Source: Palsa-504 sp963819785 (GTDB lineage Bacteria > Actinomycetota > Actinomycetes > Streptosporangiales > Streptosporangiaceae). Taken from it: a stretch of 64,000 nucleotides of DNA. Under the pieces are notes generated by a model. The model made no database searches, was not told the DNA's origin, and saw nothing but the letters and a program-made list of their open reading frames with translations. Below are positions 25,221-35,194 of the stretch, in pieces. Both the position numbers and the translations under genes were made by a program. Position 1 is the stretch's first letter; the number at the start of each line of letters is the position of its first letter. Location of the stretch: contig CAWFXW010000017.1 in assembly GCA_963819785.1 (NCBI GenBank), positions 206,304 through 270,303 on the forward strand, given 5' to 3'.

Positions 25221-26384
25221 TCACAGTGCGGCGGCGAGTGCGGCCCAGGTCTGGGGTCGTGCGCCACGGCCGTGGCCGGTCTCCGGGTTCCAGTACTCGG
25301 ACCACCCGGCGTGCACGATCCCGCGCTTGCCCTGCTCGGATAGTTCGGCCGCGAGGTCGTCCAGCCGCCATCGGCGGCTGGCCTGAACGGCGAGGAAGGT
25401 GAGCTGCGGCCAGGCGGGTCCGCGCCAGTAGCTGTCCGGCTGGTAGCGCGGATGGTCCGGGGGGAGATACCGCAGTCCCCAGGGCGCGGCAAACCGCGAG
25501 GGGTCGCGGAGTTGCTCAAGGCACGCGCGGGCGCGTTCCGGGCGGACGCTGCCCAGGGCGGAGAGCACGCCGTCAAGGACCGGAACAGCGCAGCTGTCGC
25601 CGCCCCCGACGAGGGGCCGGTCCACGTACATCGCCTGGCTATCGTCCCAGAGGAGATCGTCCATGGCCGCGCCGAGGTCGAAGCTGGCCCGGCGCAATTC
25701 GCGATCACCGGTGAGCTCGCTGGCCAGGAAGTACGCGTGGGACAGGATCGCGTTGAACAGGCTGGGAGAGCAGACGAACTCGGTATTCCAGATGGCGTCG
25801 CCCTCGTCGGGATGGAACTCCGTCGATGCCACCAGCTCCGTGTCTCGCTTGGTCCACCGCTGCTGGTCCCATGCTTCGCCTTCGCCGTGCCAGGAGTCCC
25901 AGCGGGGCGAGTCGTCGCAGCCGGTCTCCCAGGGGTGAACGACGAAGGCCAGCCCGTCTCGGAACCGGCGCCGGGTGAAGTACGAGAGGCCGCGCAGTAC
26001 CTTGTGCCGTAGCGCGTCGGACCGCAGCATGTTGCGTTTAGCTGCCCACGTCATGGCTAGTGCGTAGACCGGCGGCTGGGTGAAGCAGGAGACGTCTTTG
26101 CGTGGTCCGCGGAAAACCTCGTACGACGCCGGCCTGCCCGGTATCCGCGGCCCGTAGACCATGTGCGGCAGGAAACCATTCGAGAATTGCTTGTCCAGCA
26201 CGTGGTCAAGCTCGAGCACGGCCCGGGCGTCATCCAGCGAAGCCCACGCAATGCTGTGGAAGCATGAATCCCATAGCCACAAGTGCGGGTACACGTCCGG
26301 GTTAGGCACGCAGTAGCCGCGGTCCGCGCGCCACGCCGATTCCAGGACTTGCCGGGCGGCGGCGTTAATTTCAGTGTCATGCAT
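25221..26384 (-). CDS. MGH1/GH63-type (alpha/alpha)6 glycoside hydrolase
   Basis: A 387-residue protein of the GH63/GH37-like clan, related to mannosyl- or glucosylglycerate hydrolases and trehalase-like enzymes. Recognisable blocks are LWLWDSCFHSIAWASLDDAR, where WD(S/A) and the following Asp line the active site, GFLPHMVYG, TQPPVYALA, HPWETGCDDSPRWDSW, and YWRGPAWPQLTFLAVQASRR and WSEYWNPETG near the end. No signal peptide, so it acts in the cytoplasm, perhaps on a compatible solute or alpha-linked disaccharide. Substrate is inference. Confidence 0.85.
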   Translation of the reverse strand: MHDTEINAAARQVLESAWRADRGYCVPNPDVYPHLWLWDSCFHSIAWASLDDARAVLELDHVLDKQFSNGFLPHMVYGPRIPGRPASYEVFRGPRKDVSCFTQPPVYALAMTWAAKRNMLRSDALRHKVLRGLSYFTRRRFRDGLAFVVHPWETGCDDSPRWDSWHGEGEAWDQQRWTKRDTELVASTEFHPDEGDAIWNTEFVCSPSLFNAILSHAYFLASELTGDRELRRASFDLGAAMDDLLWDDSQAMYVDRPLVGGGDSCAVPVLDGVLSALGSVRPERARACLEQLRDPSRFAAPWGLRYLPPDHPRYQPDSYWRGPAWPQLTFLAVQASRRWRLDDLAAELSEQGKRGIVHAGWSEYWNPETGHGRGARPQTWAALAAAL

Positions 26385-26545
26385 TTCTGTCCTGGCTGAG
26401 GTTAGACTTGGCCCAGTGTAACGGCTGCAGCAGACCAGCCGCGGCGGCCTGGCGCGTTCCGCCGGCCAGGCAGGATTCAGGGCCGCGGCGTGGCGGCTCT
26501 GCGGCTCTGCGGCTTGAGTTCACAGCGCATGCCTGGGGAGGGCTT

Positions 26546-27445
26546 ATGCGGGGCACGCGAGGCCGCGGGCTTTCAGTTCCAGACGCGGTGCGGCTTCTCC
26601 AGCATCCGCTTGGCCTGGTAAGCCTGACTGCCCTGATCGGGATCGCGGTAGCGGAAATAGCGTTCGCCAGCGTGCGTCGCGTATTTGCTGAATATCCTGT
26701 ATCCATCAGCCTCCTGACCGGCCTCATCACCCTTGCCTTTACGTTGAGCATCGTGAACCAGTTCGTCTTGCAGCGGGCTTCGTACCGCTGGGCAGATGTC
26801 CGCGGGATTACCCTGAAAGGGCTTAATGACGAGATCAGATCGACGCGCGATCTGCTCTGGACCGCCATTTTCGGCCGGTCTTTGTATGAACCCAGCAAGA
26901 CGGTATCTGCCGCCGCTGGTATCGCCAAGAAGAGCAATTACCACTGGCCGGATTCAGATCGCGGGCTGTTCACTGGCCTAGCCGTCGTGTTGTCCGACGG
27001 GCAGTGGGCGAAGACCGGAGAAGCCATCCTGCGGATGGCTATCCGCGAGATCCGGGAGGGTCTTGCCCGGTGGGCGCCCACGACCGGTCTGGCGGGCGGT
27101 GATTACCGCGCGCTGTCGCCCATAGCGAGCCTGGCTGACATCATCGAGGCGCTGGAGTTCCCGCTGGCGACATCCCGCCGCGCTAAAGACGGCAGCGTCG
27201 CCGAGAAATACCGCCAGCCACTGAGCATAGTGTGGCGGCACGCGCTGACTACCTGTGTGTATGTCGAGGAGAATATCGTCGATCTGCTCGACCCCAAAGG
27301 CGGCTGGTTCTCGCGGGCACGAGAAATGCTGTCGGACTGCGACATGGAGGATCTCAAGCGGTGGCTCGCAGACCCCGCCATGTTCGACAGAGATACGATC
27401 TCTCGAAAGAACGCACTGATGGACCTGGTCGACAAACCCTGGTGA
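26546..27445 (+). CDS. Two-TM hypothetical protein
   Basis: A 299-residue protein starting at ATG 26546 behind GGGGAGG. Two membrane segments lie at residues about 24-43 (LGLVSLTALIGIAVAEIAFA) and 52-70 (VSISLLTGLITLAFTLSIVN). The remaining 220 residues are soluble and helical, without motifs I recognise; FVLQRASYRWADVRGITLKG and a Trp-rich middle (LARWAPTTGLAGGDYRALSP) stand out. GC content is somewhat lower than in flanking genes. No operon partner. Confidence 0.7.
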   Translation: MRGTRGRGLSVPDAVRLLQHPLGLVSLTALIGIAVAEIAFASVRRVFAEYPVSISLLTGLITLAFTLSIVNQFVLQRASYRWADVRGITLKGLNDEIRSTRDLLWTAIFGRSLYEPSKTVSAAAGIAKKSNYHWPDSDRGLFTGLAVVLSDGQWAKTGEAILRMAIREIREGLARWAPTTGLAGGDYRALSPIASLADIIEALEFPLATSRRAKDGSVAEKYRQPLSIVWRHALTTCVYVEENIVDLLDPKGGWFSRAREMLSDCDMEDLKRWLADPAMFDRDTISRKNALMDLVDKPW

Positions 27446-27841
27446 ATGACGCGCAGTCCGGGGCGGGCCTGGTCCAGCTCGACGCCGTAGAGCCGGGCTC
27501 GGCGCTTCACGGGGTGCGGGCCAGCCCAGCCGACGGCGCCGCTCCTGACGGGGCCGGGAATTATGCGCTCTGGCACGCGTTACTATAGAACGGTACCCGG
27601 GAGGCGGATCGGTCGTCCGGTGACGGCTTTCTGCGGTGCCGTGGTTACCAGTACGCCCGCAGGCCGTTCCGGGTCTGCGTGCGGTGCTCGCCGGGCCTGC
27701 TGCGTTGATCCTTAGAGATCCGCAGGCCGACTCGGCGTTGGGGGCGCCAGGCCCTGCGGCCGGGACGTTCCGTGTCCCGTCCGCGGGAACCGTGGCATGC
27801 TGCCGTGGCCATTGCGCCCCGGCATTGCGGAGGAGGAGTGT
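27446..27841. other. Intergenic region before the SNF2 helicase gene
   Basis: No convincing gene. A TACTAT hexamer near 27580 could be a -10 element. The final bases supply the AGGAGG ribosome binding site of the helicase gene. Confidence 0.4.
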
Positions 27842-29989
27842 GTGGCTCGACCAGGCCAGCGCCAGGCGGGTGCTCGGCGTACCGCCCCGCGGACGCAGCG
27901 ACGGGTCCGCGATCGCGGCGACGTCGTCTCGGTGCTTTCCCGGACCGCCCGTGAGGTGGAGGCGGCGGCCCAGCGCGGTCGCGTGACGGCTGCCGTGCGC
28001 ACGAAGTTCCAGGCCGTCGCCCTGCTGCTGCGGGACGAGCGCGCCCGCGTCCGGGCTGCGGCCGGACCCGGCAGCCGCCGGGCTGAGGAGCTCAGGCGCC
28101 TGGACGGCATCGCGGCCATCCTCGCGACGACCGCCGTCCGGGACGCTGGGCTGCTGGCGCTGCTGGCCGAGGATTCCGGCGTCTCCGACGCGGCCCGGTC
28201 GCTCAAGCTGGAGATGCTGCGGGACCTGGGCCTCGAACCGCCACCCGAACAGATCGCGCCCGAGGAGACCGCTGCCGCTCCCGCCAGCCCGGAGCGCCGG
28301 GTTGTGCCGCAGTCGGTGATCTCGCGGCAGCTGGCGAACCCGTTCCTGGCTCCCGACTTCTCCGCCGTTCCGCAGCGCACCGCCGGGCCGCGCCGCCTGG
28401 CCGGCTGGGAGCTGCTCGGCCCGCTGCTGAGTTCCTTCGAACGCGCCGGCGGGGGAGCTCCGGCCTGCATGGCGCTCCCGGCGCCGACGGCCCGGTTCAC
28501 CCCGGCGGGCCTGGAGCTGATGCCGCACCAGGGGCAGCTGGTCGCCGCGGCCGCTGCTGGTCACCGGACGTTCCTCCTCGCCGATGAGCCGGGCCTGGGC
28601 AAAACAGCCGAGGCGCTGCTCGCCGCCGAAGCGGCGAAGGCCTACCCGCTGCTGGTCGTCGTGCCGAACGTCGTGAAGACCAACTGGGCCCGTGAGGCGG
28701 CCCGCTGGACGCCCCGCCGCCGGGCCACCGTGGTGCAGGGCGACGGCGAGACGGCCGACGGCTTCGCCGACATCGTGGTGGTCAACTACGAGGTACTCGA
28801 CCGGCACGTGGGCTGGCTCGGGGACTTCGGCTTCCGCGGCATGGTCGTGGACGAGGCCCACTTCATCAAGAACAAGACCTCGCAGCGTTCGCAGCACGTC
28901 CTCGCGCTTTCGGACCGTATCCGGTCCCGTACGGCGCGGCCCCTGCTGATGGCGCTGACCGGCACCCCGCTGATCAACGACATCGATGACTTCCGGGCGA
29001 TCTGGCAGTTCCTCGGCTGGATCGACGACAGCAAACCCCTCGGCGAGCTGGCGGACGCGCTCGAGGACAACGGACTGACCCCCGCCGACCGGGGCTTCCA
29101 CGCCGCGGCACGCCAGTGCGTGATCGACCTGGGTATCGTGCGCCGCCGCAAGCTCGACGTGGCCGCCGACATACCCGCCCGCCGCATCGCCGACCTCCCG
29201 GTCGAGCTGGACGGGCGAGCCGGACGGTCGATCCGGGCGGCAGAGCGGGACCTCGCCGACCGGATGGTGGCGCGGTACCGGATCGCGCTCGCGAACCAGT
29301 CCTCCGCCGACGCCGGCGCCGTCGACCACGACCTTGTTCGCCAGGTGGCCCGGTGGGAGCTGAAGGACGCGAAGACCGCGGAGTCCGGCGAGAACGTGTT
29401 CACCATGATGCGACGCATCGGCCAGGCGAAGGCCGAACTGGCCGCGGACTACGCGGCGCAGCTGGCCCGCAGCGCCGGCAAGGTCGTCTTCTTCGCCAAG
29501 CACATCGACGTGATGGACGCCGCCGAAGGAAGCTTCACCCGTAACGGGGTCCGCTTCTCCTCGATCCGCGGCGACCAGACGCGCACGGCGCGGCAGGCGA
29601 ACATCGACGCCTTCGTGAACGACCCGGACGTCGCGGTCGCGGTATGCTCGCTGACCGCGGCCGGGGTGGGCCTGAACCTGCAGGTCGCCTCGAACATCGT
29701 GCTGGCCGAGCTGTCCTGGACCGACGCCGAACAGACCCAGGCCATCGACCGCAGCCACCGCATCGGGCAGACCGAACCGGTCACCGCGTGGCGCATTATC
29801 GCCGCGCAGACCATCGACGCCCGGATCGCCGAGCTGATCGGCAGCAAGGCCGGGCTGGCCGCCCGGGCGCTGGACGGGTCCGACGAAGAGGTCTCCTCGA
29901 CGGCCGACGTGCAGCTCGAGGCGCTCGTCGCGTTGCTGAGCGAGGCGCTGCGGGCATCTTCCGGGCGTGGCGAGGCCCTGGCTTCCTGA
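27842..29989 (+). CDS. SNF2-family DEAD/DEAH-box ATPase
   Basis: A 715-residue protein starting at GTG 27842, 5-6 bases after AGGAGG. Residues 1-215 are helical and unlike other families I know. The SNF2 core begins about residue 225 (LMPHQGQLVAAAAAGHRTFL), with motif I DEPGLGKTAEALL near 246, motif II DEAHFIKNKTSQRS near 335, motif III LTGTPLINDIDDF, and in the second lobe motif V LTAAGVGLNLQVAS and motif VI QAIDRSHRIGQTEPV near 637. The compact form resembles SMARCAL1-like DNA translocases (annealing helicases). It stands alone, with no methylase or nuclease partner that would suggest a defence system. Confidence 0.9.
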   Translation: MARPGQRQAGARRTAPRTQRRVRDRGDVVSVLSRTAREVEAAAQRGRVTAAVRTKFQAVALLLRDERARVRAAAGPGSRRAEELRRLDGIAAILATTAVRDAGLLALLAEDSGVSDAARSLKLEMLRDLGLEPPPEQIAPEETAAAPASPERRVVPQSVISRQLANPFLAPDFSAVPQRTAGPRRLAGWELLGPLLSSFERAGGGAPACMALPAPTARFTPAGLELMPHQGQLVAAAAAGHRTFLLADEPGLGKTAEALLAAEAAKAYPLLVVVPNVVKTNWAREAARWTPRRRATVVQGDGETADGFADIVVVNYEVLDRHVGWLGDFGFRGMVVDEAHFIKNKTSQRSQHVLALSDRIRSRTARPLLMALTGTPLINDIDDFRAIWQFLGWIDDSKPLGELADALEDNGLTPADRGFHAAARQCVIDLGIVRRRKLDVAADIPARRIADLPVELDGRAGRSIRAAERDLADRMVARYRIALANQSSADAGAVDHDLVRQVARWELKDAKTAESGENVFTMMRRIGQAKAELAADYAAQLARSAGKVVFFAKHIDVMDAAEGSFTRNGVRFSSIRGDQTRTARQANIDAFVNDPDVAVAVCSLTAAGVGLNLQVASNIVLAELSWTDAEQTQAIDRSHRIGQTEPVTAWRIIAAQTIDARIAELIGSKAGLAARALDGSDEEVSSTADVQLEALVALLSEALRASSGRGEALAS

Positions 29990-30019
29990 CCGCCGGGTCC
30001 TGGCCGCCGCCCACGCCGG

Positions 30020-32137
30020 CTACCGTACCAGCCCCTCAACGCCTCCCCGCGGGAGCGCAGAGTATCGCCGCGTCGGCTCCCTCGGGACAGGGCAGGACCT
30101 CGACGGCCACCAGACTCGTTCGCCGATTGTCAGCAGGCTCGCCGGGACGAGCACGGTGCGGACGACGAGGGTGTCGAGCAGGACGCCGAGCGCCACGGCC
30201 ACCCCGACCTCGGTGATGTTCACCGCCGGGATCTGCGTGAGCGTGGCGAAGGTCCCGGCGAGCACGATGCCCGCCGCCGTGATTACGCCGCCAGTGAGGC
30301 CGACGCCGCGCAGCGTCCCGTCGCGCAGCCCGAGCTGCGCTGACTCCTCCCGGACCCTGGCCACCAGGAAGATGTTGTAGTCCACTCCGAGCGTGACCAG
30401 GAAAATGAAGATGTAGATCGGGATGACCGGCTGCACGCCTGCGTACCCGAATCCGAACCGCCAGATCAGCGACGAGAGAGCGAGCGACGCCGCGAAGCTC
30501 ATCCCGGTCGTCACCACCAGCACCACCGGCGCGACGATCGCCCGCAGCAGCAGCGAGACGACGATCAGGATCACGACGAGCACGAGCGGGATGATCACGA
30601 GGTTGTCCCGGCCGGCCGCTTGAGCGACGTCGTACGCGATCGCGGGGACGCCGCCGACCAGCGTGTCCGGGGCGGAATGGGTGAGGCGCTGCCGCAGTCC
30701 GGAGATGGCCGCGGAGCCCTCGGCACCGAACGGCGGAACTGAGAGGATCACCCAGTAGCTGTCGTAGCCATCGACCGGCGTACCGGAGACGACACCGGCG
30801 ACGCCCGGCGCGCCGCCCGCCGCTGCCGCAGCGGTCCGCGCCTGGCTGGGCGGGACGAGAAGCACGAGGGGGTAACTGACGCCGGCCGGGAAGTGGGCGT
30901 CGATCAGATGCTGTCCGGCCGCGCTGTCAGTGCCGCTCTTCATGTTGTCCAAGAGGCTGTTGTCGGTGCGCAGCGAGGCGAAACCGGCGCACGCCACGCC
31001 GAGCAGGACGACGACCGCTATCACGGTCCGTACCGGGTAGCGGGCAACCTGCGCCGCGATGCCCGCCCAGACGCGGGACTCCGCCCGCCCGGCTCCGTGC
31101 TGTGGAAGGCACGGCCAGAAGGCCGCGCGCCCGGCAATGAGCAAGAGCGCCGGCAGGAATGTGACCTGCGCGAGCAACGCCGCCACGATGCCCGCCGCGC
31201 CGACGGGGCCGAGGCCGCGAAGGGCTGCGGAGTTGGCTGCGAGCAGGCAGATCAGCGCGCAGGTGACGGTGGCGGCCGACGCGATGAGGGTCGGCAGGGT
31301 GCGGCGCAGCGCGGTTGCCATCGCCTCTTCCGTCGTGACGTGGTGCCGCAATTCCTCCCGGTACCGGTGGACGAGGAGCAGGGCGTAGTCGCTCGCCGCG
31401 CCGAAGACGAGCACGATGAGGACGTCGGCCGACAGGGTGGACACGGTGAGGCCGGCGTTGGCCAGGCCGTGCACTGCCGCCTGCGCCACGACGATCGCCG
31501 CGATCGCGCCGGACAGCGGCAGCAGCCACAAGACAGGAGACCGGTAGACGAGCAGCAAGATGACCGCCACGATGATCAGCGCGGTGAGCAGCAGGAGGGT
31601 CTGCTGGTTCTCCGCGTTGCCGTCGGCGTAGATCGCCGCGGAGCCGGTCACGGCGAAGGCCAGGCCGGCGCCGGCTTTGCCAAGCGGCCCGGCGATCGCC
31701 GCGCGGACGGCCTGGACGGCGTCGCGGTCGGTGTTCTCGCCGCGTGATGGCGCGGTGATGCTGATACTGAACACCGCGGCCTTCCCGTCGGGGGACGACA
31801 GCAGTGGCCCGGGCGCGGCCATGCCGGAGACGAGCCGGGCGGACCCGGCTACCGCGGACCGCGCCGCGCCGAGTGCCGCTCGATCGGCGGGCGTGAGCCC
31901 GCTGTTACGGGCGGCGACCACGATCGCCGTGTCGGTCTGCGACCGGCCGTCAGAGTGCGCCTGCTGCAGCAGCGCCACCTTCGTCGAGGCGGCTGCGGCA
32001 GGCAGATAGGCACTGGCCGTGTCGTTAGCCGCCTTTGACAGACTGCTCGACAGCCCGTTGAGCACCACGATGGAAAGCAGCCACGCAATCACAACCGGCC
32101 AGCGCAGCCGACGTAGCAACTTCTGCGTTCGTGACAC
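30020..32137 (-). CDS. MMPL/RND-family transporter
   Basis: A 705-residue RND-type membrane protein of the MmpL class, with two repeats of one plus five membrane segments. The first helix is PVVIAWLLSIVVLNGLS, the second block includes ADVLIVLVFGAASDYALLLV (the proton-relay Asp/Tyr region) and the mirrored block FLVTLGVDYNIFLVARVREE. Such proteins export lipids or small molecules by proton motive force. It starts with GTG. The lipoprotein gene begins upstream 19 bases away on the same strand and could be a partner. Confidence 0.9.
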   Translation of the reverse strand: MSRTQKLLRRLRWPVVIAWLLSIVVLNGLSSSLSKAANDTASAYLPAAAASTKVALLQQAHSDGRSQTDTAIVVAARNSGLTPADRAALGAARSAVAGSARLVSGMAAPGPLLSSPDGKAAVFSISITAPSRGENTDRDAVQAVRAAIAGPLGKAGAGLAFAVTGSAAIYADGNAENQQTLLLLTALIIVAVILLLVYRSPVLWLLPLSGAIAAIVVAQAAVHGLANAGLTVSTLSADVLIVLVFGAASDYALLLVHRYREELRHHVTTEEAMATALRRTLPTLIASAATVTCALICLLAANSAALRGLGPVGAAGIVAALLAQVTFLPALLLIAGRAAFWPCLPQHGAGRAESRVWAGIAAQVARYPVRTVIAVVVLLGVACAGFASLRTDNSLLDNMKSGTDSAAGQHLIDAHFPAGVSYPLVLLVPPSQARTAAAAAGGAPGVAGVVSGTPVDGYDSYWVILSVPPFGAEGSAAISGLRQRLTHSAPDTLVGGVPAIAYDVAQAAGRDNLVIIPLVLVVILIVVSLLLRAIVAPVVLVVTTGMSFAASLALSSLIWRFGFGYAGVQPVIPIYIFIFLVTLGVDYNIFLVARVREESAQLGLRDGTLRGVGLTGGVITAAGIVLAGTFATLTQIPAVNITEVGVAVALGVLLDTLVVRTVLVPASLLTIGERVWWPSRSCPVPREPTRRYSALPRGGVEGLVR

Positions 32138-32155
32138 GGGTAATCCGGCAACCCG

Positions 32156-32812
32156 TCAGGAGGAGACGGTGATGGTGCCACTGACCTGGCTGGTCTTACC
32201 CGGGGCACCGGAGGCGAGCACGATACTCGGCACCGAGCCGCTCACCGGCTGGTTGCCGACCGTTCCGCTTAGCTGCGTGTTACCGCTCTGCCCCGAGAGG
32301 TCGTCAACGTTCCCGGAGAGTGCGACGTTGATGGCGCGGCCGCTCCACTCGCCGGTATACGTCGCGGTCACCATATTGTTGCTGCCGGTCGAGCAGTCGC
32401 TCAGTGTGACGGTGAAGGGGACGCCGCCCAGGGTGCCGCTCGCCGAAGTACCGGTCACTCCGAACAGCCCGCAGTAACCGTTCTGCCCGACCTCCCCGAT
32501 GCCGACGAGGCCATTCCCGGTGCCCGTTGCGGTCAGGGCCAGGCCGTCTACTGTGCCCTGAAAGGTCATGGACTGCTTGCTGTCATTGAATTCCGTGATA
32601 CTGCCCTGGATCTGGAAGGTTCCCTGCCCAAGCGGGAATCCCGCCGTGCCCGGCTTGGCCGCGGCGGCCGACGAGGACGCCGACGTGGCACCTGGCGTGG
32701 CCGTCACGGTCACCGTCGGCGATGACGACCCGCACCCCGCCAGGCATCCGCCCGCGACGGCCGCGGTCGCGGCAACGGCCGCTTTGAGGCGCCAGGAGAA
32801 CGTTACCTTCAT
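32156..32812 (-). CDS. Secreted lipoprotein, beta-rich
   Basis: A protein of about 218 residues beginning MKVTFSWRLKAAVAATAAVA with lipobox LAGC, so it is lipidated and anchored to the outer face of the membrane. A Ser/Ala/Thr linker is followed by a Gly/Thr/Ser-rich beta domain containing two cysteines (NGYCGLFG and LSDCSTGS) that may pair. The start at 32812 is chosen because GGAGAAAGG lies just before it; a start four codons earlier falls inside that site. It precedes the MMPL transporter by 19 bases, so the two probably form one operon. Confidence 0.8.
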   Translation of the reverse strand: MKVTFSWRLKAAVAATAAVAGGCLAGCGSSSPTVTVTATPGATSASSSAAAAKPGTAGFPLGQGTFQIQGSITEFNDSKQSMTFQGTVDGLALTATGTGNGLVGIGEVGQNGYCGLFGVTGTSASGTLGGVPFTVTLSDCSTGSNNMVTATYTGEWSGRAINVALSGNVDDLSGQSGNTQLSGTVGNQPVSGSVPSIVLASGAPGKTSQVSGTITVSS

Positions 32813-32848
32813 ACCTTTCTCCATTTCTTATATGAGTCGTGTGCCCGT

Positions 32849-35194
32849 CTACCGCGTTGGGTCCAGTCTGGGCAGCTGGCGCAGGTCGGCGATATCCCCT
32901 TTTAGGGGCGGGACCACGGCTGGATACGGTCCGGGCTGAAGCCGGACTAGGAGCTCGTAGTCGCCGAGGTCGCTGATCAGAGCTCCGCGTTCGCGGGCGT
33001 GCAAGCGGAGAGCGCTATGGTCTGACTGCTGGCTGCGCACATGCAGGATCAGCAGCGCTGGATGGCCCTTGGCCGGCGGATGGACCTGGAGGGTGACCTC
33101 GCCGCTTTCACCGAGGTCGGCAAGGGCGGCGGCGAGCAGTGCTCTGGCCGTCTCGACGAGCGTCGCGTCCCCCTGCCGGGCGAAGTCGACCGTGATGCGG
33201 GCTCCGGTCGTGCGTGCCGCGCGGATACTCTTCGCGAGAGCTGAGGTCAGGAAGCCAGGCGCGAGAAGCTCGTCCCGGAGGGTGGCATTGGCGAGCATGG
33301 CCGCTAGCCTCAGGGCCGGGTCCGGCGCCTGGGCCGATGCGGCCAGGGCCAGCACGGGTCCGGCAACGCGGCGGGCATATTCCAGGGCGGCCTGGTCGAC
33401 ACGGCTGATGGCCTCGGCTCGTGCCTGCCAGCTCAGCCGCTCGCGATAGCGGGCTAGCTGGGATTCGGTGGAGTTGGACAGGCCGCGGAAGGCGGCCCGG
33501 AAGCCGATGGCGAATCCGGCGCCGATCACGGGGGCGCCCAGGATTGAAGCCCGCGAGCCGAGGGCGACCGCGCTGCCGCAGGCCAGGACGCCTACTGTCA
33601 GGGCGGCCAGATCGAACGCCAGGGCGGTTAGACCGGGTACCGGCCCGCGGATGAAGTAGATGGCTGCGATCACGATCCCGGTATTACCGGACACCCAGAA
33701 GGCGAACGGGTCGGTCGTCCCCGGGGCCACGGCTAGCGATCCCACGGCCGCCAGTGCGGTGACCGCCGCCGTCAGGCTGACCGCGACCCGGCGGGTCATC
33801 TGCACCTGGCTCAGGTGCCGGGAGCAGATCACGGCCAGGCCGACCGTGCTCGCGGACACGGCCGCGGCCGCAACCTGCCAGCGCATGTCCTGCCAGCGCA
33901 GGCACAACAGGAGCAGGCCGGAGAGCAGGACCGGCACCATGAAGCTGAGGAATATCAGCTGCGGGCTCGGCGCGAGCCGACGCGCCCATTCCAGCGGATC
34001 CACGGCTGCAGCGCTCGATTGCCCCGCAGGCCGCCAGGTCAGCACGACGGTTGTGCCCTGCCCAGGCGTCGAGCTGACCTCCGCGTTTCCCCCGGCGTCT
34101 CGAAGGCGCCTCAGGACGCTGTTCCGCAGGCCCCTGCTGAGGGGTCCCACCTGCGCTGGGTCGAAGCCGGCGCCCTCGTCGGAAATGGTCACCTCGACGC
34201 CGCCTGACCCGTCGCCGCGGACGGTGGCCGCGACATCTCGCACCCCGGCATGGGCTACCACATTGCGCAGAAGCTCTCCGGCGGCGCCGCACAGCGCTTC
34301 CGCCTGCGCTGCGGGCACCTCGAGATCGCGGCCGACCCGCCAGCAGATAGCGAGTTCCGGCGTGACCTTCTGAGCCTGGCGGCGCAGCTCGAACCCCAAG
34401 TCGACCAGGCCGCGCGGGCCCGGCCGTACCCGCCGGGTCAGCGCGGCCTGCGCCTGCGTGGCCTTGGCCACCAGGACGCTCCACGGCAGCGGCTGGTCGG
34501 TGACGGCGACCGCGCGCAGGACACTCAGTACATCGTCGTGGACCGAATTGGCGGCACGCCGCTCGGCTTCTTCCGCCGCCAGGGCGGCATCCTGGACCGC
34601 GAGCTGCCGCGACAAGTGGCCGGCCGCGTCGTCGGCCTGGCGCGCACCCGCCCGCATGAACCGCGCGGCCACACCGGCCACGATCACGGTGGGCCCCGCG
34701 GCCAACGCCTGCTCCACCGCAAGGCTCGCGCCCGGTTGCCAGAGCCCAGTGCCCAGGATCATCAGCAGCAGGGGGACGGGTATGGCGAGACGGGGGGGAG
34801 ACCATACCGCCCAGGCGGCGGCGGTCGGAACCACCATCACGTAGGCCTCCTGCTCCAGGAACGGGCTCCCCGGCACGGCCAGGATCCTGGCCGCGATCAC
34901 CAGGACTACGGTGGCCGCTGCCAGCAGGTTGACGTCCCGCTGGGACGGCGGACGGCGGAACGCCAGCAGAGCCTGTCCGACCAGCAGCCCGCTCAGCAGC
35001 AGGCTCGCGGCCAGGCTGCCCGCCCGCTGGCCGCCCATCGGTCCGGAGCTGACCCAGAACTGCAGCACGACAGCCAAGGCAACCGCCCCGAAGATGCGGC
35101 CGATCGCACGTTCCAGCGTCGCCTGGTGCGCGTCTGCGGGCCCGGCCGCCTCAGCTGGCAGGGTGTGGCCAGCCGTGGTCGGTGGCAGGCTCAC
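32849..35194 (-). CDS. NarL-type sensor histidine kinase with duplicated membrane/kinase halves (HK1)
   Basis: A 781-residue kinase whose GTG start overlaps the regulator's stop (GTGA). First half: about six membrane segments (residues 35-180), a helix with EERRAANSVHDDVLSVLRAV giving the likely phospho-acceptor His219, and an HATPase domain with N box LLRNVVAHAG (near 311) and G boxes SDEGAGFDP and SRGLRNSVLRRL (near 340-360). Second half: another block of about six membrane segments (LIFLSFMVPVLLSGLLLLCL onward), then a helix and domain resembling a kinase but without His, N or G boxes. This doubled topology is unusual. The partner is the NarL-type regulator encoded upstream. Signal unknown. 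Confidence 0.85.
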   Translation of the reverse strand: MSLPPTTAGHTLPAEAAGPADAHQATLERAIGRIFGAVALAVVLQFWVSSGPMGGQRAGSLAASLLLSGLLVGQALLAFRRPPSQRDVNLLAAATVVLVIAARILAVPGSPFLEQEAYVMVVPTAAAWAVWSPPRLAIPVPLLLMILGTGLWQPGASLAVEQALAAGPTVIVAGVAARFMRAGARQADDAAGHLSRQLAVQDAALAAEEAERRAANSVHDDVLSVLRAVAVTDQPLPWSVLVAKATQAQAALTRRVRPGPRGLVDLGFELRRQAQKVTPELAICWRVGRDLEVPAAQAEALCGAAGELLRNVVAHAGVRDVAATVRGDGSGGVEVTISDEGAGFDPAQVGPLSRGLRNSVLRRLRDAGGNAEVSSTPGQGTTVVLTWRPAGQSSAAAVDPLEWARRLAPSPQLIFLSFMVPVLLSGLLLLCLRWQDMRWQVAAAAVSASTVGLAVICSRHLSQVQMTRRVAVSLTAAVTALAAVGSLAVAPGTTDPFAFWVSGNTGIVIAAIYFIRGPVPGLTALAFDLAALTVGVLACGSAVALGSRASILGAPVIGAGFAIGFRAAFRGLSNSTESQLARYRERLSWQARAEAISRVDQAALEYARRVAGPVLALAASAQAPDPALRLAAMLANATLRDELLAPGFLTSALAKSIRAARTTGARITVDFARQGDATLVETARALLAAALADLGESGEVTLQVHPPAKGHPALLILHVRSQQSDHSALRLHARERGALISDLGDYELLVRLQPGPYPAVVPPLKGDIADLRQLPRLDPTR

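Noticed and set aside
26978..29758. A 926-codon minus-strand frame opposite the SNF2 gene
   Set aside because: Composition is typical of antisense of high-GC genes; all helicase motifs are on the plus strand.
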